DNA from: Saccharopolyspora aridisoli
GTDB lineage: Bacteria; Actinomycetota; Actinomycetes; Mycobacteriales; Pseudonocardiaceae
Length of the DNA stretch: 64,000 nucleotides
Assembly (NCBI RefSeq): GCF_004348445.1
Contig: NZ_SMKV01000004.1
Coordinates: forward strand, 1 to 64,000
Direction of reading: 5' to 3'
The notes under the pieces are model-generated. The model had not been told where the DNA came from. It ran no database searches and saw nothing but the letters and a program-made list of their open reading frames with translations. Below are positions 7,758 to 15,837 of this stretch, piece by piece (the first letter of the stretch is position 1; the number at the start of each line of letters is the position of its first letter). Made by a program: the position numbers and the translations under genes.

Positions 7758-9164
7758 CTAGAGGAGTTCCGGTGCCCGGTTGCCCACCGCCTCGATGGCT
7801 CTGCGGACCGGCACCAGCGCGATCAGCACCAGGCCGACCGCGAAGAAGACGACCAACGAGATGATGGCCAGCCGGAACGAACCGGTCGCCTGCCCGACGC
7901 CGGCGAACACCAGCGGCCCCAGCCACGACGTCGAGCGCTCCCCCACCTCGTAGAGGGAGAAGTACTCGGCCTCGCGGCCCGGTGGGATCATCTGGCTGAA
8001 CAACGAACGGGACAGCGCATTGGTGCCCCCGAGGACCATGCCGATTCCCACGGCCAACCCGTAGAACTGCATCTCCTGCCCGGCCTGCACGAAGTAGGCG
8101 GCCACCAGCACCAGGAGCCAGGTCGCCAGGCTGACCAGGATGGTCTTCTTCGCGCCGATGCGGCGGGCGAGCACGCCGTGCAGCACGCCACCGACGAAGG
8201 CGATGAACTGCACGATCAGCAGCGTCACGATCAGCGAGTCCTGCGGCAGCTTGAGCTCCAAGCTGCCGTACTGAGCCGAGACCTGCGAAACCGTCGAGAT
8301 GCCGTCGGTGTAGATCCAGTAGGAGCCCAGGAACGCCAGCGTGAGCGGGAAGTGCTTGGCCTCGCGCAGGGTGCCGATCAGCTGCTTGAAGCCCGCGGTG
8401 ACCGCTGCGGCGCCCTTGTCACCGCCCTCGACGGCCTTGTGGCGCCGCAGCGCGGTCAGCGGCAGCAGCGTGAACACCGCCCACCAGATGCCCGAGGAGA
8501 AGAAGATCAGGCGCACGGCCGCGGATTCGGACAGGCCGACGGCGTCGTGGCCGAGGTAGATGACCAGGTGCAGCGCCAGTGCCGTGCCGCCGCCGAGGTA
8601 GCCGATCGCCCAGCCCCGGGTGGAGACGTTGTCGCGCTCGTCGGCATCGGCGATCTCCGGCAGGAACGAGTAGTAGACGACGATCGAGGCGCCGAAGCAG
8701 ATGTTGCCGATGATGAACAGCACCACGCCCAGCTGCCAGTTCTGCCCGGCCACCAGCGCCAGCAGCCCCGTGGTGATCGCGCCGCCGAAGGCGAACAGCG
8801 CCAGCATCAGGCGCTTGTTCTGAGTCCGGTCGGCGATCGCGCCGGTGATCGGCAGCACCACCACCTGCACCACGGTGGCCACCGAGAGCAGGTAGCCCCA
8901 GAGCGAACCGGCGGGGAAGGTCAGTCCCACGATCGAGATGTCGCAGTTGACCAGCGAGTTGTCGCCCGCGCAGGCGTCGAGCCCGTTGCGCGCGACGTCG
9001 GCCTTGGCCGCGGCCGTGGCCACCGAGGTCAGGTAGAGCGAGAGGAAGACCGTCGTCACCGACGTCGGGAAGACCGAGTTGGCCCAGTCGTACCAGCACC
9101 ACCCGCGTTGTTCCCGGCGGCGCTGCGCGGTTCCCGGTGCCGCTTCGCTGTCCATCACGCTCAT
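7758..9164 (-). CDS. MFS transporter, UMF1/Atg22-like family
   Basis: A 468-residue protein with about 12 hydrophobic helices and a large outside loop early on (residues 50-80, two cysteines). The family signature is the N-terminal GWCWYDWANSVFPTSVTTVF, typical of the UMF1 (unknown major facilitator 1) group that includes vacuolar effluxers of the Atg22 type. A charged loop with RTQNKRL lies between TM2 and TM3. The substrate is unknown; amino acids or metabolites are the usual suggestion. The start at ATG 9164 is preceded by GGAGGA. It stands alone and is transcribed toward rbpA. Confidence 0.82.
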   Translation of the reverse strand: MSVMDSEAAPGTAQRRREQRGWCWYDWANSVFPTSVTTVFLSLYLTSVATAAAKADVARNGLDACAGDNSLVNCDISIVGLTFPAGSLWGYLLSVATVVQVVVLPITGAIADRTQNKRLMLALFAFGGAITTGLLALVAGQNWQLGVVLFIIGNICFGASIVVYYSFLPEIADADERDNVSTRGWAIGYLGGGTALALHLVIYLGHDAVGLSESAAVRLIFFSSGIWWAVFTLLPLTALRRHKAVEGGDKGAAAVTAGFKQLIGTLREAKHFPLTLAFLGSYWIYTDGISTVSQVSAQYGSLELKLPQDSLIVTLLIVQFIAFVGGVLHGVLARRIGAKKTILVSLATWLLVLVAAYFVQAGQEMQFYGLAVGIGMVLGGTNALSRSLFSQMIPPGREAEYFSLYEVGERSTSWLGPLVFAGVGQATGSFRLAIISLVVFFAVGLVLIALVPVRRAIEAVGNRAPELL

Positions 9165-9269
9165 CCCGTTCGGTCCTCCGCGGAGTGGATCACTCGATTG
9201 GAGGCACCATACTGGCTACCGGTTCCCGCGTGAGACGCACTCGCGCACGTTCGGAGATCCTTCGTCCGC

Positions 9270-10130
9270 TCAGCTCCGGGCGGGCTCTCCGACGCGCTCC
9301 CGCAGGAGCTGGTTCAGCAGGTCCGGGCGGTCGGTGACCAGCCCGTCCACGCCGAGGTCCAGCAACCGCAGCATCTCCGAGGGCTCGTCGACAGTCCACA
9401 CGTGCACCTCAACACCCCACCGATGAGCCAGCCCGACGAACCGCTCATCGACGACCTCGAGCCCCTGGTGCCGCGCGGGAACCTGCACAGCGGCGCCCCG
9501 GATCAACCCCCGCTCACCCCCCTGACCGGATCTCAGTGGAAATCGGAGTCCGGACTTCCACTGAAATCCGGTCAGGGAAGTGACCCCCCGGCGATAGGGG
9601 GCCAACGGCAGTCGGGACCAAGCCCAGAGGGCGGCAACGCCGCGCTGGCCGGTGGAAGTCAGCAGCCTCGGACCGCCGACCTTGCGCAGCAGGGTCAGAC
9701 GCCGGTCGACGAACGAGGCCAAGCACACCCGGTCCCAGGCGTTGTGCCTGCGCACGGTCCGCAGCACCGGCCCGGCGGCGCTGTCGGCCTTGACGTCGAT
9801 GTTCAACAGCAAGTCCGGGAACTCCTCCAGCGCCGCGTCGAGGCTCGCGACCGGTTCCCGCCCGGCGATCCTGGCGCGGGACACCTCCGAGAACGGCAGT
9901 TGGGCGATGTCGCCGTCGCGATCGGTGGTTCGGGCGAGCGACGCGTCGTGGTGGATGACGACGACACCGTCGCTCGTGGCGTGCACATCGGTCTCGATGT
10001 AGCGGTAGCCCTCATTCGCGGCGGCGCGGAAGGCGCTCAGCGAGTTCTCCATCTCGGCCAGATCGCCGAGGTGCCAGCCGCGGTGGGCGAACGCGCGCGG
10101 CCACGGCCCGTCCAGGAAGGGATGCGTCAC
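9270..10130 (-). CDS. Glycerophosphodiester phosphodiesterase with an inserted in-frame palindrome
   Basis: A 286-residue GDPD-family enzyme that hydrolyses glycerophosphodiesters to glycerol-3-phosphate and an alcohol. The TIM-barrel signature is clear: FAHRGWHLGDLAEMENS (catalytic His, metal-binding Glu), YIETDVHATSDGVVVIHHD (E-x-D and the second His), LLLNIDVK, and the late VHVWTVDEPSEM and GVDGLVTDRPD. No signal peptide is seen, so it is probably cytoplasmic. GTG 10130 (product VTHPFLDGP) is the likely start. Between the barrel strands, around residues 184-203, the reading frame passes uninterrupted through a ~58-bp palindrome (9520-9577) that lengthens a variable loop. The gene is divergent from the zinc-ribbon gene. 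Confidence 0.88.
   Translation of the reverse strand: MTHPFLDGPWPRAFAHRGWHLGDLAEMENSLSAFRAAANEGYRYIETDVHATSDGVVVIHHDASLARTTDRDGDIAQLPFSEVSRARIAGREPVASLDAALEEFPDLLLNIDVKADSAAGPVLRTVRRHNAWDRVCLASFVDRRLTLLRKVGGPRLLTSTGQRGVAALWAWSRLPLAPYRRGVTSLTGFQWKSGLRFPLRSGQGGERGLIRGAAVQVPARHQGLEVVDERFVGLAHRWGVEVHVWTVDEPSEMLRLLDLGVDGLVTDRPDLLNQLLRERVGEPARS
9520..9577. repeat. Palindromic element inside the GDPD coding sequence
   Basis: CCCTGACCGGAT at 9520-9531 continues as a 25-base arm to 9544 and is matched in reverse by 9552-9577 with two mismatches, leaving a loop of about 7 bases. The arms are C+G-rich with an internal CAGTGGAA. It keeps the host frame open, which resembles the in-frame palindromic elements described in Rickettsia, but no second copy was noticed in this window. 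Confidence 0.75.
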
Positions 10131-10237
10131 GGACGCCACTCTGCCGCACCCGAGTGACCGGCTGGTGTCGGGCCGGTGGCGTCTGAGTCGGCGTGGCGCC
10201 ACCACCAAGATCACCGGGGTTGACTAACGTGATCACC

Positions 10238-10591
10238 GTGGACAACTCCGTCGAGCCCACCCGACGAGCTCGCCAGGTGCGTCACTGCGCCTGGTGCGGC
10301 AGGCGCGTACCCGACGCCGGACGGCAAGGCAGGCCACGCCTGTACTGCGCGCAGGCCTGCCGGCAGCGCGCCTACGAGCGCAGGACGGCGGTGCAGCGCG
10401 GCGGGCTCCCCGAGGACTCGGTGGTGCTCTCGGCCGCCGAGCTCGCTGATCTGCAGGATCGCCTCTTCCAGCTGCGCTGCGCGGCCGAGGACGTGGTGAC
10501 CGCGGTCGACGACGCCGCCGACCGGTCGGACCTGCGCAAGCTCGCGGCCCAGGTCGTGGACGTCGCCGCTGAGCTAGAGCGCCTGCGCTGA
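10238..10591 (+). CDS. Small zinc-ribbon/coiled-coil protein of unknown function
   Basis: A 117-residue protein. The N-terminal third has four cysteines in a zinc-finger-like arrangement: C-A-W-C-G-R-R-V, then LYCAQACRQRAYERR. This pattern recurs in actinobacterial DNA- or RNA-associated small proteins. The rest is a leucine/alanine-rich helical region (ELADLQDRLFQLRCAAEDVV) likely to form a coiled coil. The start is either GTG 10229 or GTG 10238; the latter gives VDNSVEPTRRAR. The gene is divergent from GDPD. I do not recognise a named family and propose only nucleic-acid binding. Confidence 0.7.
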   Translation: MDNSVEPTRRARQVRHCAWCGRRVPDAGRQGRPRLYCAQACRQRAYERRTAVQRGGLPEDSVVLSAAELADLQDRLFQLRCAAEDVVTAVDDAADRSDLRKLAAQVVDVAAELERLR

Positions 10592-10722
10592 ACTCCCGAA
10601 CACCACCACGCGCACCCGGTACGACCCACGAGGGGGCCGCTCCCGCCCTGGGACGAACGGAGCATTGTGCCGGCCTGCGCGGGTGGCAAGATGAACTGAT
10701 CCCCGGTGGCGAGGAAACGACG

Positions 10723-11376
10723 GTGCCCGCAAGTCCTTCGGTCCGCGGCTTGCGTCGCGTCGACCTGCTCAGTCGCGATCCGATGGCTGCTGCCGTCTTC
10801 TACCGAGTCGTGCTCGACTGGTCGCCGGTGCCCGTGAACTCCGGACTGGACTGCTGGGTCGGCAACCGCCGCTGCGCCTTCATCCGCACACCTCGCGCCG
10901 ACGAGATCCCCGGCTTCCGCCTCGTGTTCGCCGGCGCCCCCATGGACTGCTCGCTGGCCGGGCCGGACAACGCGCTCGCCCAAGTCACCAAGGGACGCGT
11001 CCAGCACGGCCCGCAGGCACCGGAACCACGCCCGGGAGAACCGTGCTGGGCCGAGCTGGCCACCACCGAACCGGCCCGCGCCGACGCGTTCTGGGCCGAC
11101 ACCCTCGGCTGGACCGTCGAGGAGGGCACCTACGTCTCGGGAGGGCGGGCGATCGCCGGGCGCAGCGAGACCGCCGGGAATCCGGGCTGGCTGTGCTACT
11201 TCGCGGTCACCGACCTCGACGAGGTCGCCGAGTACGCCGCCGAACGCGGCGGCGAGGTCGAACGCATCGACCACCCCGCGCTCGGCAAGGCCATGCTGCT
11301 GACCGACGACTCCGGCGCCCGCATCGGCCTCGCCGAAACCTCCACCTGGGCTAACCCAACTCGCCCAGAACCCTGA
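10723..11376 (+). CDS. VOC family (glyoxalase/bleomycin-resistance-like) protein
   Basis: A 217-residue protein built of two vicinal-oxygen-chelate repeats: residues 8-115 beginning LRRVDLLSRDPMAAAVFY, and residues 120-210 beginning CWAELATTEPARADAFWADT. Repeated VOC domains fold into one metal-binding cup. Typical metal ligands (H, E) are not obvious in the first repeat, so it may bind a ligand rather than catalyse. The GTG start at 10723 follows GAGGAAA. Its last 26 bases overlap the convergent tyrosine-recombinase gene. Confidence 0.8.
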   Translation: MPASPSVRGLRRVDLLSRDPMAAAVFYRVVLDWSPVPVNSGLDCWVGNRRCAFIRTPRADEIPGFRLVFAGAPMDCSLAGPDNALAQVTKGRVQHGPQAPEPRPGEPCWAELATTEPARADAFWADTLGWTVEEGTYVSGGRAIAGRSETAGNPGWLCYFAVTDLDEVAEYAAERGGEVERIDHPALGKAMLLTDDSGARIGLAETSTWANPTRPEP

Positions 11377-12310
11377 GGGTGCGGTTGGCCTTCACCGAGA
11401 GCCGCTGCTCGCGGGCGGTGACGTCGATGTAGGTCTGGCTGGAGTTCATCGACGAGTGGCCGAGCAGCTTGGCGATCTCGGCGGCGCTGGCCCCGTCCTC
11501 GGCGAGCCGGGTGGCGAAGGTGTGCCGCAGGGCGTGCACCATCGCCCCGGGCTGCACCCGGTCGGACACCCCGGCGGCCTGCAACGACCGCCGCACCAGG
11601 TATTGCAGGCCACCGCGTTGGAGCTTCTCACCCCGGTGGTCGACGAACAGCGGCTCGGCGCCGGGGAGCCGGTTGCCGAAGCGCTGCTTGCGGGTGCGCA
11701 GGTAGGTCTGGATGAGCCCGTCGAGGCTGTCCTCGATCGGGATCGACCGGCTCTTGCCTCCCTTGCCCTGCACGTGCAGCCGTCGGTCACCGGCCCGGCC
11801 CGCCCGCGACGCCACGGTCAGCTCAAGCAGCTCCGCCGAGCGCACACCCGTGCACAGCAGGGTCGCCAGGATCGCCAGATCGCGTTCGGGCCAAGGGTTT
11901 CGGGCCTTGCGGACCCCCGCGGCCACCTGGCGCAGCAGCCGCTCCGGGGTTTCCTCCCCCTGCAGCGGTTTCGGCGTGGCGGGCGCGCTGCGCGGCTTGG
12001 GAACCACCTGCATCGGGTTGCCCGACACCGCGCCTTCGATGACGCCGAAGCCGAAGAAACCGTTCCACGTCGACCAGGCCCGCGTCACCGTGGCCGCCGA
12101 ACGCCGAGCGGCGAACCGCGCGAACGCCGAACGCAGCACCGAGGGGTCCAGGTCGTCGACCGCGATTCCCTCGACCGGTGTGCCGGTGAGCTCGGCGAGC
12201 TCACCGGCCACCGACTCCAGGTCGCGGCGGTAGGCGCGCAGCGAGTTGGCCGCCAGCTTGCGCGCCTGCAAGTGCTCCAGGTAGCTCTCCACCAAGCGCG
12301 CCAAGTCCAC
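11351..12310 (-). CDS. Tyrosine recombinase (XerC/D-like)
   Basis: A 319-residue site-specific recombinase. An N-terminal SAM-like DNA-binding domain (about 1-95) precedes the catalytic domain with all active-site residues: Arg in CTGVRSAELL, the Lys in the beta-hairpin GKGGKSRSIP, HALRHTFATRL (H-x-x-R), LLGHSSMNSS and the nucleophile Tyr in TYIDV. The length and order fit Xer-type or chromosomal phage-integrase-like enzymes. It does not lie next to a tRNA, att duplication or excisionase, so it is more likely a stable chromosomal recombinase than a mobile-element integrase. The start is GTG 12310. Confidence 0.88.
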   Translation of the reverse strand: MDLARLVESYLEHLQARKLAANSLRAYRRDLESVAGELAELTGTPVEGIAVDDLDPSVLRSAFARFAARRSAATVTRAWSTWNGFFGFGVIEGAVSGNPMQVVPKPRSAPATPKPLQGEETPERLLRQVAAGVRKARNPWPERDLAILATLLCTGVRSAELLELTVASRAGRAGDRRLHVQGKGGKSRSIPIEDSLDGLIQTYLRTRKQRFGNRLPGAEPLFVDHRGEKLQRGGLQYLVRRSLQAAGVSDRVQPGAMVHALRHTFATRLAEDGASAAEIAKLLGHSSMNSSQTYIDVTAREQRLSVKANRTLRVLGELG

Positions 12311-12368
12311 GCCACACCTCCCGACACGATGATCAACTACGGGAGATGTAACCAGACGGGACCGACAG

Positions 12369-13721
12369 TCAGCTGTTGCGGATGAAGCGGTCCAGCACTC
12401 GCACGCCGAACTTCAGCGCGTCGACCGGGACCCGCTCGTCCACACCGTGGAACAGCGCGGAGAAGTCCAGGTCGGCGGGCAGCTGCAGAGGCGCGAATCC
12501 GTAGCAGTTCATGCCCAGCCGGGCGAAGGACTTCGCGTCGGTGCCACCGGACATCATGTAGGGCAAGGCCTTCGCGCCGGGGTCCTCGGCCAGCAGCGAG
12601 GCCTGCATCTGCTCGACCAGCCGGCCTTCGAACCTGGTTTCCACCGGCGGCAGCCCGACCCACTCGCGCTCGACGTCCAGCCCCAGCAGGTCGGCCAGCT
12701 CCCGATCGAACGCCTCTTCCCGGCCGGGAAGGATGCGGCAGTCCACGGCCGCTTCGGCGACCGAGGGGATGACGTTGTGCTTGTAACCGGCGGTGAGCAT
12801 CGTCGGGTTGGCGGTGTCGCGCAGCGTCGCCCCGATGATGCGCGAGATGTTGCCGAGCTTGGCCACGGAACCTTCGAGGTCCTCCTCCGGGAAGTCCCAG
12901 CCGGTGATCTCGCTGACCCCGTCCAGGAACTCCTGCACGCTGTCGGTCATGACCAGCGGGAACCGGTGTTTGCCCAGCTTCGCCACAGCCTCCGACAGCT
13001 GCGTGACCGCGTTGTCCTGGTGCACCATCGACCCGTGGCCCGCACGCGCGCGCACGCGCAGCTTCAGCCAGCGGATGCCCTTCTCGGCGGTCTGCACCAG
13101 GTAGGCCCGCACGCCGTCCTTGAGCGTCAGCGAGTAGCCGCCGACCTCGCTGATCGCCTCGGTGCACCCCTCGAACAGCTCCGGCCGGTGATCCACCAGC
13201 CACTGCGCACCCTGGAACCCGCCCGCTTCCTCGTCGGAGAGGAACGCGAAGACGATGTCGCGCGGTGGCGCGATGCCGTCCCGCTTGTAGCGACGGGCGA
13301 TGGCCAGGCTCATCGCCAGCATGTCCTTCATGTCCACGGCCCCGCGCCCCCACACGTAGCCGTCCTGCACCGCCCCGGAGAAGGGGTGCACCGACCACTC
13401 CGCCGGGTCCGCGGGCACCGCGTCGAGGTGCCCGTGCACCAGCAAGCCGCCCCGGGAGCGGTCGGCCCCTGGCAACCGCGCCACCACGTTCGCCCGCCCC
13501 ACCTGGTCGCCGGCCTCGACGTAGGTGACCTCGTAGCCGACCTCGCCTAGCTTCTCGGCCACGTACTCGGCCGCAGCCCGCTCAGGCACAAGGGTGTCGG
13601 CGTCGCCCGTGTTCGTGCTGTCGATGCGGATCAGGTCACTGGCCAGCTGAACGACCTCGTCCTGCGCCAGCGCCAACCCCGCGTCTTGATCAGTACCGGA
13701 GATCCCGTTGTGCTCGCTCAC
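12369..13721 (-). CDS. M20-family metallopeptidase/amidohydrolase
   Basis: A 450-residue cytoplasmic M20/M25/M40 hydrolase that uses two metal ions to cleave peptides or acyl-amino acids. Metal-ligand motifs are HGHLDAVPAD, GRGAVDMKDM, the catalytic base in FLSDEEAGGFQG and the final His in ALFHGVDERVP. The lid/dimerisation domain lies in the middle (RARAGHGSMVHQDNAV). The length is usual for the family. ATG 13721 gives MSEHNGISGTDQ. It ends about 60 bases before the recombinase start and could share its transcript. Substrate unknown. Confidence 0.88.
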   Translation of the reverse strand: MSEHNGISGTDQDAGLALAQDEVVQLASDLIRIDSTNTGDADTLVPERAAAEYVAEKLGEVGYEVTYVEAGDQVGRANVVARLPGADRSRGGLLVHGHLDAVPADPAEWSVHPFSGAVQDGYVWGRGAVDMKDMLAMSLAIARRYKRDGIAPPRDIVFAFLSDEEAGGFQGAQWLVDHRPELFEGCTEAISEVGGYSLTLKDGVRAYLVQTAEKGIRWLKLRVRARAGHGSMVHQDNAVTQLSEAVAKLGKHRFPLVMTDSVQEFLDGVSEITGWDFPEEDLEGSVAKLGNISRIIGATLRDTANPTMLTAGYKHNVIPSVAEAAVDCRILPGREEAFDRELADLLGLDVEREWVGLPPVETRFEGRLVEQMQASLLAEDPGAKALPYMMSGGTDAKSFARLGMNCYGFAPLQLPADLDFSALFHGVDERVPVDALKFGVRVLDRFIRNS

Positions 13722-13842
13722 CAGGCATTCCTATCACCCGCTGCGCCCAACAGGGGGGTCCTCGCGAAGCCCAGTCGACCATGAGCTAATCTATACACAC
13801 AACACAGCGGGAACGCCCCGGAAACGGCGGCAGACCCGAGGC

Positions 13843-13928
13843 GTCCGAGTGGCGGAATGGCAGACGCGCTAGCTTGAGGTGCTAGTGCCCTACTAATGGG
13901 CGTGGGGGTTCAAGTCCCCCCTCGGACA
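13843..13928 (+). tRNA. tRNA-Leu (anticodon GAG)
   Basis: The acceptor stem is GTCCGAG (13843-13849) with CTCGGAC (13921-13927) and discriminator A (13928). The D-arm is followed by anticodon stem CTAGC/GCTAG with loop TTGAGGT, giving anticodon GAG at 13876-13878. A long variable arm (TGCCC..GGGCG) is as expected for tRNA-Leu. The T-arm is GGGGGTTCAAGTCCCCC. No CCA is encoded. The 3' end is the insertion site of the integrative element to the right. Confidence 0.95.
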
Positions 13929-15676
13929 CGCACACTATTCACCCGGTTCGCCGGGTGAATTTTTATTTCGGCAGCTCTCTCACCCGGCTCGTAGCGAACC
14001 TGCAGGTCAACGGACTCGTAGAGGCTGGCCAGCCGCTCGGGTTTGGAGCTCGACAGCGCCGCGCCGGCGTCGCCGAGAGAATCGACCATCGCGTAGACCT
14101 CGGCCTCGGAGATCGCTCCGCCGGTCGTCATTGTGTTCTCAAATTCGGCGCGAGCGGCCGCGCGTTCCGCCTGGGCTGTGTTGATCACATCGGTCAGCGC
14201 GGCGGGGTCCACTCCGGCACCGATCGCGTCCTGGAACCGGCGCAGCCGGGCCTCGGCGTCAGCCAATCGCGTCTTGGTCGCCTCGATGGACGCAGACGAG
14301 GCCCCGTCCGACTCTTGAGACTCGACCAGCGCCGCCACCGTCTGATGGACCTGCTCCGGAGCGAACAGACCACCCAGCCACCCGTTGACGGACTCCCTGA
14401 GGAGGTCCTCACGCAGGTACACCGCTGGCGGGTGCTCGGCCAGCACCGGCGATCCCGGGGCGAGCGTCCGGGCCGGGCACCGGTAGTACATGCCATGAGC
14501 CCTCGGGCTGGCCTCCATCTTCCGCCCGCACACCGCACATCGGACCCGACCTCGGAACAAGTACGTCCGCTTCGTCGGGCGCCCGCTGCGTTCGAGCTTG
14601 CGGGCGGCCCGCAACTTGCCCGCGCCCTTCGAACGGCGCAGCAGCTGAGCCTGGGTGAAGTCCTCAACACTCAAAATCTGCGGATGCGCCGGCTTCCGGG
14701 AGCGCACGACAGACTCGCTACCTGCTCGGCGGAAGCGGATCACGTACCCAGCGGCCACGTCGTCCGAATCGATGAGCTGCTCCTGCCGGGTCCAGCGCCC
14801 GAAGAACGCATAGCCGGTGTAGCGAGGGTTCTCGAGGATCGCCCGGACCGTGCTGCCCTGCCACCCATCGGCCAGCCGGTGCCGGTTCTGCTCCGGCCGC
14901 CGAGCCGAGGGGCACGGGATGCCGTCGCGGTTCAGCCCGTTGGCGATCGCGCGGTCTCCCCTGCCGCTGAGGTACTCGGCAAAGATCCGGCGCACGACGT
15001 CGACGACTTCCTCATCGATGGCGAGCACCTTCAGCCGGTATCCGTCGGCGGCGCGCGATGGGTTCGGATGCGGGCCGGCGTCCACGACCTTGTAGCCGTA
15101 CGGCGCCCGACCGCCCTGATGGCGTCCTTCGTTGAGTACCTGTGCATCCATGGCCGCCCGCACCCGGGCCTGCACGTGCTGGCGTTCCGACTCGCTCATG
15201 CCGCCGAGCACGTTCATCAGCATCTTGTGCGACGGATTCCGCTCGTCGAACTTGCCGGCCAGCTCCGGTACCCAGAGCTCGACTCCGTGGGCGGCGAACT
15301 TCGGAGCGATGAGCGAGAACTGGTTGCCGAACCAGCACCGAGTCCCTTCGCCCACGACCACGGCGTTCCACCCGCGGTTCGGGTCCTTCAGCGCCGCCAA
15401 CAGGCGCTGGGCCTCGCGGCGCCGCTCCCACGGCACTGACCGCGATTGACCGACGTCGAAGTACTCGGCCGCGATTGTGCCGCCCAGTGGCTCGACGAAC
15501 TTGCTGGCGTTGCCCAGCTGCCATCCCAGTGATGTTTCGGGGTCCTGGTTGTCCTCGGTCGAGCAGCGTCCGTAGAACGCCACGAGCCCGATCCCTTCCT
15601 CGACAGGCTCGACCGCGTCGACACCGAGCAGCTCATCTAGCGTCGACCAGGGGTCTCCGCTGATTTCAACAGTCAT
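13910..15676 (-). CDS. Large serine recombinase (integrase)
   Basis: A 588-residue serine integrase. The resolvase-type catalytic domain carries the nucleophile Ser at about residue 39 in GRCSTEDNQ, plus later MSESERQHVQARVRAAMD. The recombinase domain follows with APYGYKVVD, then a zinc ribbon CAVCGRK...YYRC (about 400-425) and a C-terminal coiled coil (about 470-530). The gene reads toward tRNA-Leu and its last codons lie inside the tRNA T-arm. Its start overlaps the stop of the 52-codon ORF by 4 bases, so it is the last gene of the conjugation operon. It most likely catalysed insertion at the tRNA; excision would need a directionality factor, perhaps the xis-like gene. Confidence 0.92.
   Translation of the reverse strand: MTVEISGDPWSTLDELLGVDAVEPVEEGIGLVAFYGRCSTEDNQDPETSLGWQLGNASKFVEPLGGTIAAEYFDVGQSRSVPWERRREAQRLLAALKDPNRGWNAVVVGEGTRCWFGNQFSLIAPKFAAHGVELWVPELAGKFDERNPSHKMLMNVLGGMSESERQHVQARVRAAMDAQVLNEGRHQGGRAPYGYKVVDAGPHPNPSRAADGYRLKVLAIDEEVVDVVRRIFAEYLSGRGDRAIANGLNRDGIPCPSARRPEQNRHRLADGWQGSTVRAILENPRYTGYAFFGRWTRQEQLIDSDDVAAGYVIRFRRAGSESVVRSRKPAHPQILSVEDFTQAQLLRRSKGAGKLRAARKLERSGRPTKRTYLFRGRVRCAVCGRKMEASPRAHGMYYRCPARTLAPGSPVLAEHPPAVYLREDLLRESVNGWLGGLFAPEQVHQTVAALVESQESDGASSASIEATKTRLADAEARLRRFQDAIGAGVDPAALTDVINTAQAERAAARAEFENTMTTGGAISEAEVYAMVDSLGDAGAALSSSKPERLASLYESVDLQVRYEPGERAAEIKIHPANRVNSVRVRGGT
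13911..13929. other. Candidate attL: tRNA-Leu 3' end
   Basis: The 19 bases CAAGTCCCCCCTCGGACAC cover the T-loop and acceptor strand of the tRNA. They recur with one mismatch at 41353-41371 and in shortened form at 30934-30951. The integrase gene ends within this region. This is the expected geometry of an integration site that preserves the tRNA. Confidence 0.65.
13937..13968 (+). terminator. tRNA-Leu terminator embedded in the integrase 3' end
   Basis: ATTCACCCGG (13937-13946) and CCGGGTGAAT (13951-13960) form a perfect 10-bp stem closed by a TTCG tetraloop and followed by TTTTATTT: a textbook intrinsic terminator, 8 bases after the tRNA. It lies inside the leftward integrase coding sequence, so the integrated element supplies the tRNA with a terminator. 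Confidence 0.85.
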
Positions 15677-15831
15677 GTGATCCCTTCGCCCGGAGGCCTA
15701 TCCGGAGCCTCGACCTCGGTCAGCTCGATCAGTATTGCTAGCATTATGCGGCTCGTTTCCGGTGTTAGCACAGGCAGATCGTCTGGAACCCGTACCGTGA
15801 TGGCATCCGGGTCTCGATCGTCGGCCGTCAT
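15673..15831 (-). CDS. 52-residue acidic protein between tra and int (unknown function)
   Basis: Reading from ATG 15831 gives MTADDRDPDAITVRVPDDLP, then a hydrophobic helix-like stretch LAILIELTEV and an acidic/proline tail ending at 15673. The stop overlaps the integrase ATG by 4 bases and the start is only 6 bases after the tra stop. This tight packing is the main evidence that it is real. I do not recognise a family. It could be a recombination directionality factor or integrase partner, or a translational coupler. Confidence 0.7.
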   Translation of the reverse strand: MTADDRDPDAITVRVPDDLPVLTPETSRIMLAILIELTEVEAPDRPPGEGIT

Positions 15832-15837
15832 TGCTGA

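Noticed and set aside
12337-13398. Long antisense and off-frame reading frames over the M20 peptidase gene
   Set aside because: The M20 frame carries all metal-binding motifs. The others are the usual shadows of GC-rich coding DNA (Arg/Gly/Pro-rich, no motif).
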